From: Ignavibacteria bacterium
GTDB taxonomy: Bacteria; Bacteroidota; Ignavibacteria; Ignavibacteriales; Ignavibacteriaceae
Assembly: GCA_030693705.1 (NCBI GenBank)
Contig: JAUYAB010000020.1
Coordinates: forward strand, 1-64,000
Direction: 5' to 3'
Length of the DNA stretch: 64,000 bases
Part shown: piece by piece, positions 8,597-18,408 of the stretch
Position numbering within the stretch: the stretch's first letter is position 1
Layout of the letters: the number at the start of each line of letters is the position of its first letter
Program-made: the position numbers and the translations under genes
The notes under the pieces: model-generated
Database searches by the model: none
Seen by the model: only the letters and a program-made list of their open reading frames with translations
Told to the model about the DNA's origin: nothing

Positions 8597-10270
8597 TTGA
8601 GATCTGATTTGATTAAAAAAGGTTTTGATAAAGCTCCGCATCGTAGTTTGCTGAAAGCTACCGGTGTAATTAAGAGTGATGAAGATTTTAAAAAACCTTT
8701 TATAGGAGTTTGTAATTCCTATATTGATTTAATTCCCGGTCACGTTCATCTTCAAGAATTTGGAAGAATTGTTAAAGAAGCTATCCGTGAAGCAGGCGGA
8801 GTTCCATTTGAATTCAACACGATCGGTGTTGATGACGGTATTGCAATGGGACACATCGGTATGCGCTACTCGTTGGCGAGCAGAGAATTAATTGCAGACT
8901 GTGTTGAAACCGTTGTTGAAGCTCATCGTTTGGATGGAATGGTTTGCATACCCAATTGCGACAAAATTGTTCCTGGAATGTTAATGGCTGCAGTTCGTGT
9001 AAACATTCCAACAATATTTATTTCCGGCGGACCGATGAAAGCCGGTAAAACTCCATCCGGTAAAAAAGTGGATCTTATCTCAGTGTTTGAAGGTGTTGGG
9101 GAATATCAATCCGGTAAAATAAATGACGAGCAATTAACCGAATTAGAAAATTTCAGTTGTCCATCGTGCGGTTCTTGTTCCGGTATGTTCACCGCCAACT
9201 CGATGAACTGCTTAATGGAAGCGCTCGGAATGGCTCTCCCCGGAAACGGCTCTATCCTCGCAATCGATCCTAAACGACATGAATTAGCAAAACAAGCGGC
9301 AAAACAAATTCTTACTTTAGTTGAAAAAGATATTAAGCCAAGAGATATTATTACTAAAGAATCTATAATGAATGCCTTTGTTCTCGATATGGCAATGGGC
9401 GGAAGTACAAATACGGTTTTGCATACATTGGCGATTGCAAACGAAGCAGAGATTGATTTTGATCTTGCTGAATTGAATACGCTTTCGCAAAAAGTCCCTT
9501 ATATCTGTAAAGTTAGTCCGGCAACAAAAGAAGTCCACATGGAAGATGTTGATGCAGCCGGTGGAATATCTGCGATCTTAAATGAAATTTCCAAAGTTGA
9601 AGGAATTCTTGATTTATCAAGACTAACAGTAACTGGAAAAACTCTTGGTGAAAATATTACCAAAGCAGAAATTAAAAATTCTTCAGTCATCCGTTCAGTT
9701 GAAAATCCATATTCAAAAACGGGCGGACTTGCAATTCTTTTCGGGAATTTAGCTCCGTTTGGTTCAATCGTAAAAACCGGTGCTGTTGATCCAAAGATGA
9801 TGAATCATACCGGTCCGGCAAGAATTTATAATTCGCAAGATGAAGCAATGGAAAATATTTTAGCCGGAAAAGTTCAAGCCGGAGATGTTGTGGTTATTCG
9901 ATATGAAGGTCCGAAAGGTGGACCGGGAATGCCTGAAATGCTTTCACCAACTTCCGCAATTATGGGAATGGGATTAGGCGATAAAGTAGCGTTAATAACC
10001 GACGGAAGATTTTCAGGCGGTACGCGCGGTGCTTGCATCGGACACGTTTCTCCCGAAGCTGCTGAACGCGGTCCAATTGCAGCTTTGGTTGAAGGGGATT
10101 TAATAACCGTTGATATTCCAAATAGAATTTTACGTGTCGAGTTATCCGATGAAGAAATTCAAAAACGGTTAGCCGAACTTCCGGTTTTCGAACCAAAAAT
10201 TAAAAAAGGTTACTTAGGCAGATACGCACGATTAGTTACTTCTGCCAACACCGGTGCGATTTTAAAATAA
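8597..10270 (+). CDS. ilvD: Dihydroxy-acid dehydratase
   Basis: 557 residues, normal for the family. It dehydrates 2,3-dihydroxy-isovalerate and 2,3-dihydroxy-3-methylvalerate to the keto acids for Val/Leu and Ile. The Fe-S cluster cysteines lie in the [11 protein letters not shown] region, in [12 protein letters not shown] and in [18 protein letters not shown]; the C-terminal Mg/substrate motif [10 protein letters not shown] is intact. The start is a TTG at 8597 with GAGG five bases upstream, the only site consistent with the conserved [16 protein letters not shown]-terminus. It is the first structural gene of the operon, directly after the attenuator. Confidence 0.97.
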   Translation: MRSDLIKKGFDKAPHRSLLKATGVIKSDEDFKKPFIGVCNSYIDLIPGHVHLQEFGRIVKEAIREAGGVPFEFNTIGVDDGIAMGHIGMRYSLASRELIADCVETVVEAHRLDGMVCIPNCDKIVPGMLMAAVRVNIPTIFISGGPMKAGKTPSGKKVDLISVFEGVGEYQSGKINDEQLTELENFSCPSCGSCSGMFTANSMNCLMEALGMALPGNGSILAIDPKRHELAKQAAKQILTLVEKDIKPRDIITKESIMNAFVLDMAMGGSTNTVLHTLAIANEAEIDFDLAELNTLSQKVPYICKVSPATKEVHMEDVDAAGGISAILNEISKVEGILDLSRLTVTGKTLGENITKAEIKNSSVIRSVENPYSKTGGLAILFGNLAPFGSIVKTGAVDPKMMNHTGPARIYNSQDEAMENILAGKVQAGDVVVIRYEGPKGGPGMPEMLSPTSAIMGMGLGDKVALITDGRFSGGTRGACIGHVSPEAAERGPIAALVEGDLITVDIPNRILRVELSDEEIQKRLAELPVFEPKIKKGYLGRYARLVTSANTGAILK

Positions 10271-10300
10271 AAAAAAGAAAGTAGTGAGAAAGGATACCTT

Positions 10301-12019
10301 ATGAAAGAACATAAACAGAAAATGAGCGGAGCCGAAATTTTTTTTGAGTGTTTACACAAAGAAAAGGTTGAGTACATTTTTGGATATCCGGGTGGGTCTG
10401 TTCTGAAACTTTACGAAAAACTGTATGATGTTGATTTTCTTGAACATATTTTAACCCGGCACGAGCAAGGCGCAACTCATGCCGCCGAAGGGTATGCGAA
10501 AGCTACCGGAAAAGTCGGCGTGGTGCTTGTTACCTCCGGTCCCGGCGCTACAAATACCGTTACAGGAATTGCCGACGCTTATATGGATTCCATTCCCATT
10601 GTTGTCTTTACCGGACAAGTACCAACCAGACTAATTGGCAACGATGCTTTTCAGGAAGCCGATATTATGGGAATTACCCGTCCTATTACAAAACATAATT
10701 TTCTTGTACGTGATGTAAAAGAATTAGCCGAAACAATTCGCAAAGCATTTTTTATCGCATCAACCGGAAGACCCGGACCTGTGCTTGTCGATCTACCAAA
10801 AGATGTAATTAATTCAATGTGCGAATTTGAGTATCCTGAAAAAGTTGATCTCCGCGGATATAAACCAACATTCATGGGACATCAAAATCAAATCAAAAAA
10901 GCAGCGGAGATGCTAAAAAAAGCTAAACGTCCGTTGCTGTATGTTGGCGGCGGGGTTATTATGTCCGGTGGAACGCGTGAGTTGGCGCTTCTTGCAAAAG
11001 AAAATAATTTGCCGGTAACGATGACACTTCAAGGTTTAGGCGCTTTCCCGGGAACTGATGATCTCTCACTCGGAATGCTTGGAATGCATGGAACATATTG
11101 GGCAAATCAAGCGGTAAATAGTTGCGATCTTCTTATCGCTTTAGGCGCCCGCTTTGATGATCGTGTGACCGGAAAAGTAGAATCTTTTTCTACCAAGTCG
11201 TACAAAATCCATGTTGATGTTGACCCGACTGCAATTGACAAAAATGTTTTAGTAGATTTGCCGATTGTTGGAGATGTTAAACATGTGTTGGCAGAACTTG
11301 CATCAGAGATGGATGAACATCCTGATCTTTCAGAGTGGTGGAAACAAATTGAAAAATGGAAAAAAGAATGTCCGTTTGATCTTGATCCGAATGATGGGAT
11401 GTTGAGAACTCAATTTGTGATCGAAAAAATTTCTGAAAAAACTAAAGGACATGCTGTTGTAGTTTCAGATGTTGGTCAACACCAAATGTGGATCGCGCAG
11501 CATTACAAATTTGTGCATCCGCGCTCTCACTTAACCAGCGGCGGATTAGGAACAATGGGCTTTTCGGTCCCGGCATCTATCGGCGCAGCGTTTGGAGTTA
11601 AAGATCGCCCGATAATCTCAATCAGCGGCGATGGTGGTTTTCAAATGAATATTCAGGAATTGATAACAGCGGTTGCAAACAAACTTCCGATAAAGTTTAT
11701 TGTAATTAATAACAGTTTCTTGGGAATGGTTCGCCAGTGGCAGGAACTCTTTCATGCAGAGAAATACAGCTTTACCGATCTTTCAAAAAGTAATCCCGAT
11801 TTTAGAAAAGTTGCTGAAGCTTTTGGGCTCGCGGCTTTTTCAGTTGAACATCCGAAAGAAGTGGATTCCGTTTTAGATGAAGCGTTCGCAATAAACGATC
11901 GTCCTGTATTTATTGAATTTAAAGTTGTAAAAGAAGACATGGTTTTCCCGATGGTTCCGGCAGGCGCTTCTATCGGTGAAATGATGACAAAAAGATTAAA
12001 TCCCAAAACAATGGTATAA
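10301..12019 (+). CDS. ilvB: Acetolactate synthase large subunit
   Basis: 572 residues. It is a ThDP enzyme that condenses two pyruvates, or pyruvate with 2-oxobutyrate, to acetolactate or acetohydroxybutyrate. The catalytic Glu lies in HEQGATHAAEGYAKATG. The ThDP/Mg motif GDGGFQMNIQELITAVANKLPIKF-type region spans about residues 444-468 and ends in NN. The FAD-binding middle domain is present. AAGG precedes the ATG. It is 30 bases after ilvD and 3 bases before the regulatory subunit gene, so the two AHAS subunits are translated together. Confidence 0.97.
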   Translation: MKEHKQKMSGAEIFFECLHKEKVEYIFGYPGGSVLKLYEKLYDVDFLEHILTRHEQGATHAAEGYAKATGKVGVVLVTSGPGATNTVTGIADAYMDSIPIVVFTGQVPTRLIGNDAFQEADIMGITRPITKHNFLVRDVKELAETIRKAFFIASTGRPGPVLVDLPKDVINSMCEFEYPEKVDLRGYKPTFMGHQNQIKKAAEMLKKAKRPLLYVGGGVIMSGGTRELALLAKENNLPVTMTLQGLGAFPGTDDLSLGMLGMHGTYWANQAVNSCDLLIALGARFDDRVTGKVESFSTKSYKIHVDVDPTAIDKNVLVDLPIVGDVKHVLAELASEMDEHPDLSEWWKQIEKWKKECPFDLDPNDGMLRTQFVIEKISEKTKGHAVVVSDVGQHQMWIAQHYKFVHPRSHLTSGGLGTMGFSVPASIGAAFGVKDRPIISISGDGGFQMNIQELITAVANKLPIKFIVINNSFLGMVRQWQELFHAEKYSFTDLSKSNPDFRKVAEAFGLAAFSVEHPKEVDSVLDEAFAINDRPVFIEFKVVKEDMVFPMVPAGASIGEMMTKRLNPKTMV

Positions 12020-12022
12020 CAA

Positions 12023-12559
12023 ATGAAACACACAATTTCTGTATTAGTCGAAAACCGATTTGGAGCTTTTAACCGCGTAGCAACAATGTTTAGCGGAAGA
12101 GGATTCAATATTCACAGCATTTCCATCGGAGAAACGGAAGAACCGGAAATCTCCAGGATGACGCTGGTAACTTCAGGAGATGACCAAATCATCGAGCAAG
12201 TTGTTAAGCAATTAAACCGTTTGATTGATACGATCAAAGTAATCGATTTAACCGGGCAGCCGCGCATCGAACGCGAATTAGCGCTCATCACGGTCTTTTA
12301 TCAAAAAGGAACCAGAACCGAGCTGACAAACATCTGTGATATTTTTCGGGGAAATATTGTGGATATCAATAATAGAACTTTAACTCTTGAGATCACCGGA
12401 CCACCGGATAAAATAGATGCGGTAATAAACGTCGTTTCTCAATACGGAATTAAAGAGATCGCACGTTCAGGAACTGTTGCACTAAAACGAGGCGAGCAGT
12501 CCAAAATTCAACCAATCCGCCTTGGGCGGACTACAACAAAAGAAAAGGAAAAAGTATAA
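12023..12559 (+). CDS. ilvN: Acetolactate synthase regulatory (small) subunit
   Basis: 178 residues. An N-terminal ACT domain (about 3-75, beginning [27 protein letters not shown]) binds valine for feedback control; a second regulatory domain follows (about 80-160). The tail after about residue 160 includes a stretch encoded by CCGCCTTGGGCGGA (near 12519-12532). This is one of the short palindromes common between genes here, so the last 15 or so residues may be repeat-derived. The stop codon overlaps the ilvC start by one base (TAATG). Confidence 0.95.
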   Translation: MKHTISVLVENRFGAFNRVATMFSGRGFNIHSISIGETEEPEISRMTLVTSGDDQIIEQVVKQLNRLIDTIKVIDLTGQPRIERELALITVFYQKGTRTELTNICDIFRGNIVDINNRTLTLEITGPPDKIDAVINVVSQYGIKEIARSGTVALKRGEQSKIQPIRLGRTTTKEKEKV

Positions 12560-13575
12560 TGAAAGTTTATTATGATGGCGATGCGTCGCTTGATTTTCTA
12601 AAAGATAAAAAAATTGCTGTGCTTGGTTTCGGAAGCCAGGGACACGCTCACGCGCTAAATTTAAAAGAGAGCGGAATGAATGTTTGTGTCGGACTTCGCC
12701 AAAGCAGCGCTCGCTGGGAAAAAGCTGAAGCGCTCGGTCTGCATGTAAAAACAGTTTCGGATGCATCTGCATGGGCTGATGTTATCATGCTTCTTTTACC
12801 CGATCAAAATCAAAAAGATATTTATGATGATGATATTGTTCAACATGTTACTTCCGGTAAAACTTTGGCGTTTGGACACGGATTCAATATTCATTACAAA
12901 CAAATCGTTCCTCCGGCAGATGTTAACGTAATGATGATCGCTCCAAAAGGTCCCGGACATTTAGTACGTAGAACATTTACTGAAGGTTCAGGCGTCCCGT
13001 GTCTAATTGCAGTTTATCAAGATCCTTCAGGTAGCACAAAAGATTTAGCGCTCGCATGGGCAAAAGGAATCGGCGGTGCAAGAGCCGGTGTTATCGAAAC
13101 AAATTTCAAAAATGAAACTGAAACCGATCTGTTCGGTGAGCAAGCCGTTCTTTGCGGTGGTTCGGCTGAATTAATTAAAGCTGGATTTGAAACATTAACC
13201 GAAGCAGGTTATCCGCCTGAACTCGCTTACTTCGAATGTATGCACGAGATGAAACTTATCGTCGACCTCTATTATGAAGGAGGATTGTCAAGAATGAATT
13301 ACTCCGTTAGCGATACGGCAGAATATGGCGGAATGACTCGCGGACCGAGAATTATTACGCAAGAATCTAAAAATGAAATGAAAAAAATTCTTGCTGAAAT
13401 TCAATCGGGACAATTTGCGAACGAGTGGCTGGCTGAATATAGAAGCGGCGGTACTGAATTCGCAAAGTTGAGAAAAAGCAATACCGAACACGCCATCGAA
13501 ACCGTTGGAGCAAAACTCCGCGGAATGATGAGTTGGTTGTTCAATCAAAATAAGAAAGAAGAAGTTGATGCTTAA
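12559..13575 (+). CDS. ilvC: Ketol-acid reductoisomerase (class I)
   Basis: 338 residues, the usual class I length. The NADPH-binding Rossmann motif is [17 protein letters not shown] (about 22-38), followed by [10 protein letters not shown], whose Arg and Ser are typical NADPH-specificity residues. The knotted C-terminal domain has the metal-binding [14 protein letters not shown] and the [12 protein letters not shown] helix. It isomerises and reduces acetolactate or acetohydroxybutyrate to the dihydroxy acids used by IlvD. Its start overlaps the ilvN stop, so translation is coupled. Confidence 0.97.
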   Translation: MKVYYDGDASLDFLKDKKIAVLGFGSQGHAHALNLKESGMNVCVGLRQSSARWEKAEALGLHVKTVSDASAWADVIMLLLPDQNQKDIYDDDIVQHVTSGKTLAFGHGFNIHYKQIVPPADVNVMMIAPKGPGHLVRRTFTEGSGVPCLIAVYQDPSGSTKDLALAWAKGIGGARAGVIETNFKNETETDLFGEQAVLCGGSAELIKAGFETLTEAGYPPELAYFECMHEMKLIVDLYYEGGLSRMNYSVSDTAEYGGMTRGPRIITQESKNEMKKILAEIQSGQFANEWLAEYRSGGTEFAKLRKSNTEHAIETVGAKLRGMMSWLFNQNKKEEVDA

Positions 13576-13582
13576 TTAATAC

Positions 13583-13608
13583 GTAGAGACTTGCCATGGC
13601 AAGTCTAC
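13583..13608. repeat. Palindromic intergenic repeat, copy 1
   Basis: GTAGAGACTTGCC/GGCAAGTCTAC forms a near-perfect palindrome in the ilvC-leuB gap. A second copy with the same GTAGAGAC start and the same preceding AATTAAT lies at 60331-60358. Confidence 0.75.
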
Positions 13609-13628
13609 AATTACAAATAGGATTTAAA

Positions 13629-14726
13629 ATGAAATATAAAATTGCTCTTTTGCCGGGAGATGGAATTGGTCCCGAAGTTACCGATGCCGCAGTAAAAGTA
13701 CTTCAATTTGTTGCAGAGAAAATTGGGATGGAACTTTCATTCAGTTATCATTTAATCGGCGGTTGTTCATATGATGCGTATGAAACTCCTTTAACCGAAG
13801 CAACACTTAGCGCATGTTATGATTCTGATGCAGTATTTCTTGGCGCAGTGGGTGGAGTTAAATGGGAATCATTACCGCATCATTTAAAACCGGAAGCGGC
13901 TTTATTGAAGCTTAGAAAATCGCTTGGACTATTCTCTAACATTCGTCCTGCAAAAGTTTATAACGCTCTACTAGATGCTTCATCACTGCGTCCGGAGGTT
14001 CTTTCAGGAACTGATCTTGTAATTTTCAGAGAATTGACCGGCGGTATTTACTTCGGTGAACCGCGCGGTTACGATGAGAATAGAGGTTGGAATACGTTAG
14101 TCTATTCTAAGGAAGAAGTTGAACGCATCGCGAGAAAAGCTTTTACAGTTGCACGGCAAAGAAGCGGAAGAGTTACTTCGGTTGATAAAGCAAACGTGTT
14201 GGAAAGTTCGCAATTCTGGCGCAAAGTTGTGCATCATATTCATGAAGAAGAATTCTTCGATGTCAAGTTGAATGATATGTATGTTGATAATGCCGCGATG
14301 CAGTTGGTGCGCAATCCAAAACAGTTTGATGTTATTCTCACACAAAATTTATTTGGTGATATTTTAAGTGATGTAGCTGCGATGATCACCGGAAGTTTAG
14401 GAATGCTTCCATCCGCGAGTCTTGGTGAAAAATACGCTTTGTACGAACCGGTACACGGCAGCGCACCGGATATTGCAGGACAGAATAAAGCAAATCCACT
14501 TGCATCAATCGCATCAATCGCTTTGATGTTCAGCTATTCTTTTAATCTTCCGGAGATTGGCGCTGCAATAGAACAATCAATTGCAAAGACGCTTGAAAAG
14601 AATTTTAGAACAGCAGATATTTATTCAGATGGAATGACTCTTGTGTCTACAACGGTTATGCGAGATGAAGTGCTGAAATCGTTAGAAGAAGTATTTGAAG
14701 AAAAAAAATCCACAGTAGCTGTTTAG
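13629..14726 (+). CDS. leuB: 3-isopropylmalate dehydrogenase
   Basis: 365 residues from ATG 13629. The upstream in-frame ATG at 13596 would add 11 residues encoded by the palindromic repeat, whereas 13629 has AGGA 7 bases before it and gives the expected MKYKIALLPGDGIGPEV start. Motifs: ELTGGIYFGEPRG (substrate/cofactor loop), YVDNAAMQLVRNPKQFD, and TQNLFGDILSDVAAMITGS (metal-binding Asp). It oxidatively decarboxylates 3-isopropylmalate for leucine. It probably also handles erythro-3-methylmalate in the citramalate route, since the operon carries cimA. Confidence 0.96.
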   Translation: MKYKIALLPGDGIGPEVTDAAVKVLQFVAEKIGMELSFSYHLIGGCSYDAYETPLTEATLSACYDSDAVFLGAVGGVKWESLPHHLKPEAALLKLRKSLGLFSNIRPAKVYNALLDASSLRPEVLSGTDLVIFRELTGGIYFGEPRGYDENRGWNTLVYSKEEVERIARKAFTVARQRSGRVTSVDKANVLESSQFWRKVVHHIHEEEFFDVKLNDMYVDNAAMQLVRNPKQFDVILTQNLFGDILSDVAAMITGSLGMLPSASLGEKYALYEPVHGSAPDIAGQNKANPLASIASIALMFSYSFNLPEIGAAIEQSIAKTLEKNFRTADIYSDGMTLVSTTVMRDEVLKSLEEVFEEKKSTVAV

Positions 14727-14770
14727 TAAATAACGATTAAGAAACCAATGCAGTATTAGCAGGTTTTCTT

Positions 14771-14870
14771 CGTGTGACTTCATGTCTTCTTTGTGAGACA
14801 TCGTGAAACAAAATCATTTCACGAAGAAACACGAAGATTTTCACGAAGGAACACGAAGCAGATTCATTAA
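14771..14870. repeat. CACGAAG-type modular repeat between leuB and leuA
   Basis: The gap holds TTCGTGTGACTTCATG on the left and three CACGAAG words on the right (TTTCACGAAGAAACACGAAG, TTTTCACGAAGGAACACGAA). Together they make an imperfect inverted repeat. The same words recur at 20119-20181 and 20873-20985. No gene is seen in it. Confidence 0.6.
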
Positions 14871-14900
14871 CAGGAAATAAATTATTTCAAAGGGAAGACA

Positions 14901-16493
14901 ATGGATAAAAATAGAATTTATATTTTTGATACAACATTGAGAGACGGGGAACAATCTCCCGGCGCTTCATTAAGTATTTCGGAAAAAGTTGAGATCGCAA
15001 GACAACTCGAAAAACTAAATGTTGATATTATTGAAGCAGGTTTTCCTGTTTCATCTCCGGCACAGTTTGAAGCTGTTCAACTAATTGCGAATGAAGTGAA
15101 TGTTGTTGTCGCCGGACTTTCACGCGCAATCGAAAAAGATATTAAATCTGCTTATGACGCGCTGAAACATGGAAAGAAACCAAGAATACATACGTTCACA
15201 AGTACGTCGGACATCCATATCCTCGGAAAGTTTGGAGATGAGCGCTATGGAAAATCTTTAGCAGAAAAAAGAAAGACCGTTTTAAAAATGACTTACGATG
15301 CTGTTGCCTACGCAAAATCTTTTACAAAAGATGTTGAGTATTCTGCTGAAGATGCAGGTCGAACGGATATCGGATATTTGGTAGATATAGTTGAGACCGC
15401 TATTGAAGCGGGTGCAACGACTGTGAACATTCCCGATACAACAGGTTATACTTTTCCTTCTGAATTCGGTGCGAAGATAGCAGAGTTGAAGAGACGTGTA
15501 AAGAATATAAATAAAGCAATTATAAGCGTGCATTGCCACAACGATCTTGGTTTGGCTGTAGCAAATTCTTTAGCGGGAATTGAAAACGGCGCGCGGCAAA
15601 TTGAATGTACGATAAACGGAATAGGCGAACGCGCAGGCAACGCTTCTCTTGAAGAAGTTGTAATGGCATTAAAGGTTAGAAAAGATTTAGTGAAGTATTT
15701 CACCAAAATAAAAACGGAAGAAATTTATAACTCAAGCAGAATGGTTTCTTCTTACAGCGGAATTGTTGTTCAACCGAATAAAGCGATTGTTGGCGATAAC
15801 GCTTTCGCGCATGAATCGGGCATTCATCAAGATGGAATGTTGAAGAACAGACAGACGTACGAAATTATGCAGCCCGAAACTGTCGGGGTACCAAAAACAA
15901 AAATTGTTCTCGGCAGACACTCCGGTAAACATGGATTAAAATCACGGCTGATTGAACTTGGTTACCATCTACAAGTAAAAGAACTTTCCGATATTTATGA
16001 GAAGTTCTTAATCCTTGCCGATAAGAAGAAAGAAATTTATGATGATGATCTGCGCATTTTGATGGAAGAAAGTTCAATCAAATTTGCAGCATCGTCTTAT
16101 GAACTTGATTATTTGCAAATTCATTCTGGAACAAATTCTATCCCGACTGCAACAGTACGCATCAAAACAGAAAAAGGAATGCTGCAAGAATCAGCAACTG
16201 GTGATGGAGTGGTTGACGCAACGTTTAACGCTATCGAACGCGCTTTGAACACAAAAGTATCATTGGAATCTTACTTCGTTCGTTCGGTAACTTCCGGTCG
16301 TCAGGCACTTGGAGAAGTTATTGTTAAGATAAAAAAAGATGATGTTACTTTTACCGGAAGAGGAATATCAACGGACATTATTGAAGCAAGCGCAAAGGGA
16401 TTTCTTCAAGCTTTAAATCACCAGGAACAATATTTTAAAGCGAAGGAAGAACTTCCTAATTCTTATTTATCTGAAATATCACAAGCTGTGTAA
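14901..16493 (+). CDS. leuA: 2-isopropylmalate synthase
   Basis: 530 residues. The N-terminal TIM barrel has [17 protein letters not shown] and the metal-binding [30 protein letters not shown] lies in the linker. The C-terminal allosteric dimer domain (about 390-510) contains the leucine-binding [11 protein letters not shown] helix. It condenses 2-oxoisovalerate with acetyl-CoA, the first committed step to leucine, and is normally inhibited by leucine. AAGGGAAGACA precedes the ATG. A 174-base repeat-bearing gap separates it from leuB, but no terminator is seen there. Confidence 0.96.
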   Translation: MDKNRIYIFDTTLRDGEQSPGASLSISEKVEIARQLEKLNVDIIEAGFPVSSPAQFEAVQLIANEVNVVVAGLSRAIEKDIKSAYDALKHGKKPRIHTFTSTSDIHILGKFGDERYGKSLAEKRKTVLKMTYDAVAYAKSFTKDVEYSAEDAGRTDIGYLVDIVETAIEAGATTVNIPDTTGYTFPSEFGAKIAELKRRVKNINKAIISVHCHNDLGLAVANSLAGIENGARQIECTINGIGERAGNASLEEVVMALKVRKDLVKYFTKIKTEEIYNSSRMVSSYSGIVVQPNKAIVGDNAFAHESGIHQDGMLKNRQTYEIMQPETVGVPKTKIVLGRHSGKHGLKSRLIELGYHLQVKELSDIYEKFLILADKKKEIYDDDLRILMEESSIKFAASSYELDYLQIHSGTNSIPTATVRIKTEKGMLQESATGDGVVDATFNAIERALNTKVSLESYFVRSVTSGRQALGEVIVKIKKDDVTFTGRGISTDIIEASAKGFLQALNHQEQYFKAKEELPNSYLSEISQAV

Positions 16494-16507
16494 GGAAAAA
16501 AAATTAA

Positions 16508-17803
16508 ATGAAGATGACTATAACAGAAAAAATATTAGCTAAGTCCGCCGGAAAAACATTTGTTGAACCGGGACAAAATATCTGGCTTAATGTAGATGTA
16601 CTTATGACTCACGATGTCTGCGGTCCGCCGACAATTGAAATATGGAAAAGAGAATTCGGCGAAGCCGCGAAGATTTGGGATAAGAATAAATTAGTGATCT
16701 TTCCCGATCATTATATCTTCACAAAGAATCCGCAAGCAAACAGAAATGTTTCGCTGCTTCGCGAGTTCGCAAACCAATATGGCGTTGATAATTATTATGA
16801 TGTAGGCACAGACAGATACAAAGGTGTTTGCCATCTCGCGTTAGCAGAAGAAGGATACAATATTCCGGGAACAGTTTTATTCGGTACTGATTCGCATACG
16901 TGTACATCAGGTGCATTTGGAATGTTTGCAACGGGTGTTGGAAACACGGACGCGGCATTTATTCTCGGTACAGGAAAAATTTGGGAGAAAGTTCCCGAAT
17001 CAATGAAATTTATTTTTGAAGGAGAACTTCCTCCATACTTAATGGCGAAGGATTTAATTCTTAGAATCCTCGGAGACATTACAACCGACGGCGCAACATA
17101 CCGCGCGATGGAATTTGACGGTGAAGGAGTTTTCTCTTTATCAATGACAGAACGTATGACGTTGACCAACATGGCTATTGAAGCGGGTGGAATGAACGGG
17201 ATCATCGCTGCGGATGCTGTAACCGAAGCGTATGTAAAAGAAAGAACGAACAAAGAATATGAAATGTTTACGAGCGATGCGGATGCGAAATATCATTCGA
17301 TAAGAAAATATAAAACTGCGGAGTTGGAACCGGTTGTTGCAAAACCTCACAGTCCTGATAACATGGGAACTGTACGAAGTATTGCCGGAACAAAGCTAAC
17401 GAAATGTTATATCGGTTCATGCACCGGCGGGAAGCTTTCAGACTTTCAAGCGGCGGCGAAAATACTTTTAGGAAATCAAGTTAAAACTTCTACGTTCATT
17501 GTGCCTGCTTCAACAGAAGTGGCAAAAGCGTTGGAAGAAGAAACAATAAGCGGAATCTCTTTAATAGATATTTTTGAAAAAGCGGGATGTATTATTGCAG
17601 AATCAAGCTGCGCCGCTTGTCTTGGCGGTCCGGCTGATACGGTTGGAAGAGCGAAGGATAATGAAGTAGTAATATCAACTACGAACAGAAATTTTCCAGG
17701 CAGAATGGGAAGCAGACAATCGGAAGTTTATTTAGCATCTCCGTTGACTGTTGCCGCATCCGCGATAACCGGTGTTATCACTGATCCGAGAGACTTTTTA
17801 TAA
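16508..17803 (+). CDS. leuC: 3-isopropylmalate dehydratase large subunit
   Basis: 431 residues, of the shorter two-subunit type related to homoaconitase. Fe-S cluster ligands: the Cys in YIGSCTGGKLSDF and the pair in ESSCAACLGGPADT. Substrate motifs include FGTDSHTCTSGAFGMFATGVGNTD. With LeuD it isomerises 2-isopropylmalate to 3-isopropylmalate, and probably citramalate to methylmalate for the pyruvate route to isoleucine. It lies 14 bases after leuA and 29 bases before leuD. Confidence 0.96.
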   Translation: MKMTITEKILAKSAGKTFVEPGQNIWLNVDVLMTHDVCGPPTIEIWKREFGEAAKIWDKNKLVIFPDHYIFTKNPQANRNVSLLREFANQYGVDNYYDVGTDRYKGVCHLALAEEGYNIPGTVLFGTDSHTCTSGAFGMFATGVGNTDAAFILGTGKIWEKVPESMKFIFEGELPPYLMAKDLILRILGDITTDGATYRAMEFDGEGVFSLSMTERMTLTNMAIEAGGMNGIIAADAVTEAYVKERTNKEYEMFTSDADAKYHSIRKYKTAELEPVVAKPHSPDNMGTVRSIAGTKLTKCYIGSCTGGKLSDFQAAAKILLGNQVKTSTFIVPASTEVAKALEEETISGISLIDIFEKAGCIIAESSCAACLGGPADTVGRAKDNEVVISTTNRNFPGRMGSRQSEVYLASPLTVAASAITGVITDPRDFL

Positions 17804-17832
17804 TTGAAAATAGAAATTGAAAAGGGAAACAA

Positions 17833-18393
17833 ATGGAAAAAATATTAGAAGGTAAAGCGTTCGTATTAGGTAATAATATCGATACGGATCAAATAATTCC
17901 TGCGGAACATTTAGTATATAGTTTATCCGATCCGGAAGAGAAAAAAATGTACGGCAAGTATGCGCTTTCTTCTGTACCGATGGAGAAATCGGGTTTACCG
18001 AACGGTGGAATTAAATATGTTGAAGCGGAAAAGTTCGATACTGAATTCCCGATAATTATCGGAGGTGCAAATTTCGGATGCGGTTCTTCACGTGAGCACG
18101 CTCCGTTCGCATTGCAAATAGCAGGGGCGAAAGTAATTGTTGCGGAATCATACGCACGAATCTTTTTTAGAAATGCAGTTGACGGCGGGTTTGTTATTCC
18201 TTATGAATCGGTAGAAAAACTGAACGATAAAATTAAAACCGGCGATGAAGTAAAGATCGATCTTGAAAAAAATATACTGCTAAACGTAACAACAAATGAA
18301 GAATACAAATTAAAGCCGCTTGGAGATATTTTACCAATACTTGAAGCCGGAAATTTATTTGAATATGCCCGGCAAACGGATATGATCGCTTAG
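17833..18393 (+). CDS. leuD: 3-isopropylmalate dehydratase small subunit
   Basis: 186 residues. The swivel domain has LGNNIDTDQIIPAEHLV at the start and the substrate loop GANFGCGSSREHAPFALQIAG. AAGGGAAA precedes the ATG. It completes the LeuCD dehydratase with the gene directly upstream. Confidence 0.95.
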   Translation: MEKILEGKAFVLGNNIDTDQIIPAEHLVYSLSDPEEKKMYGKYALSSVPMEKSGLPNGGIKYVEAEKFDTEFPIIIGGANFGCGSSREHAPFALQIAGAKVIVAESYARIFFRNAVDGGFVIPYESVEKLNDKIKTGDEVKIDLEKNILLNVTTNEEYKLKPLGDILPILEAGNLFEYARQTDMIA

Positions 18394-18408
18394 AATTGAG
18401 GAATGTAA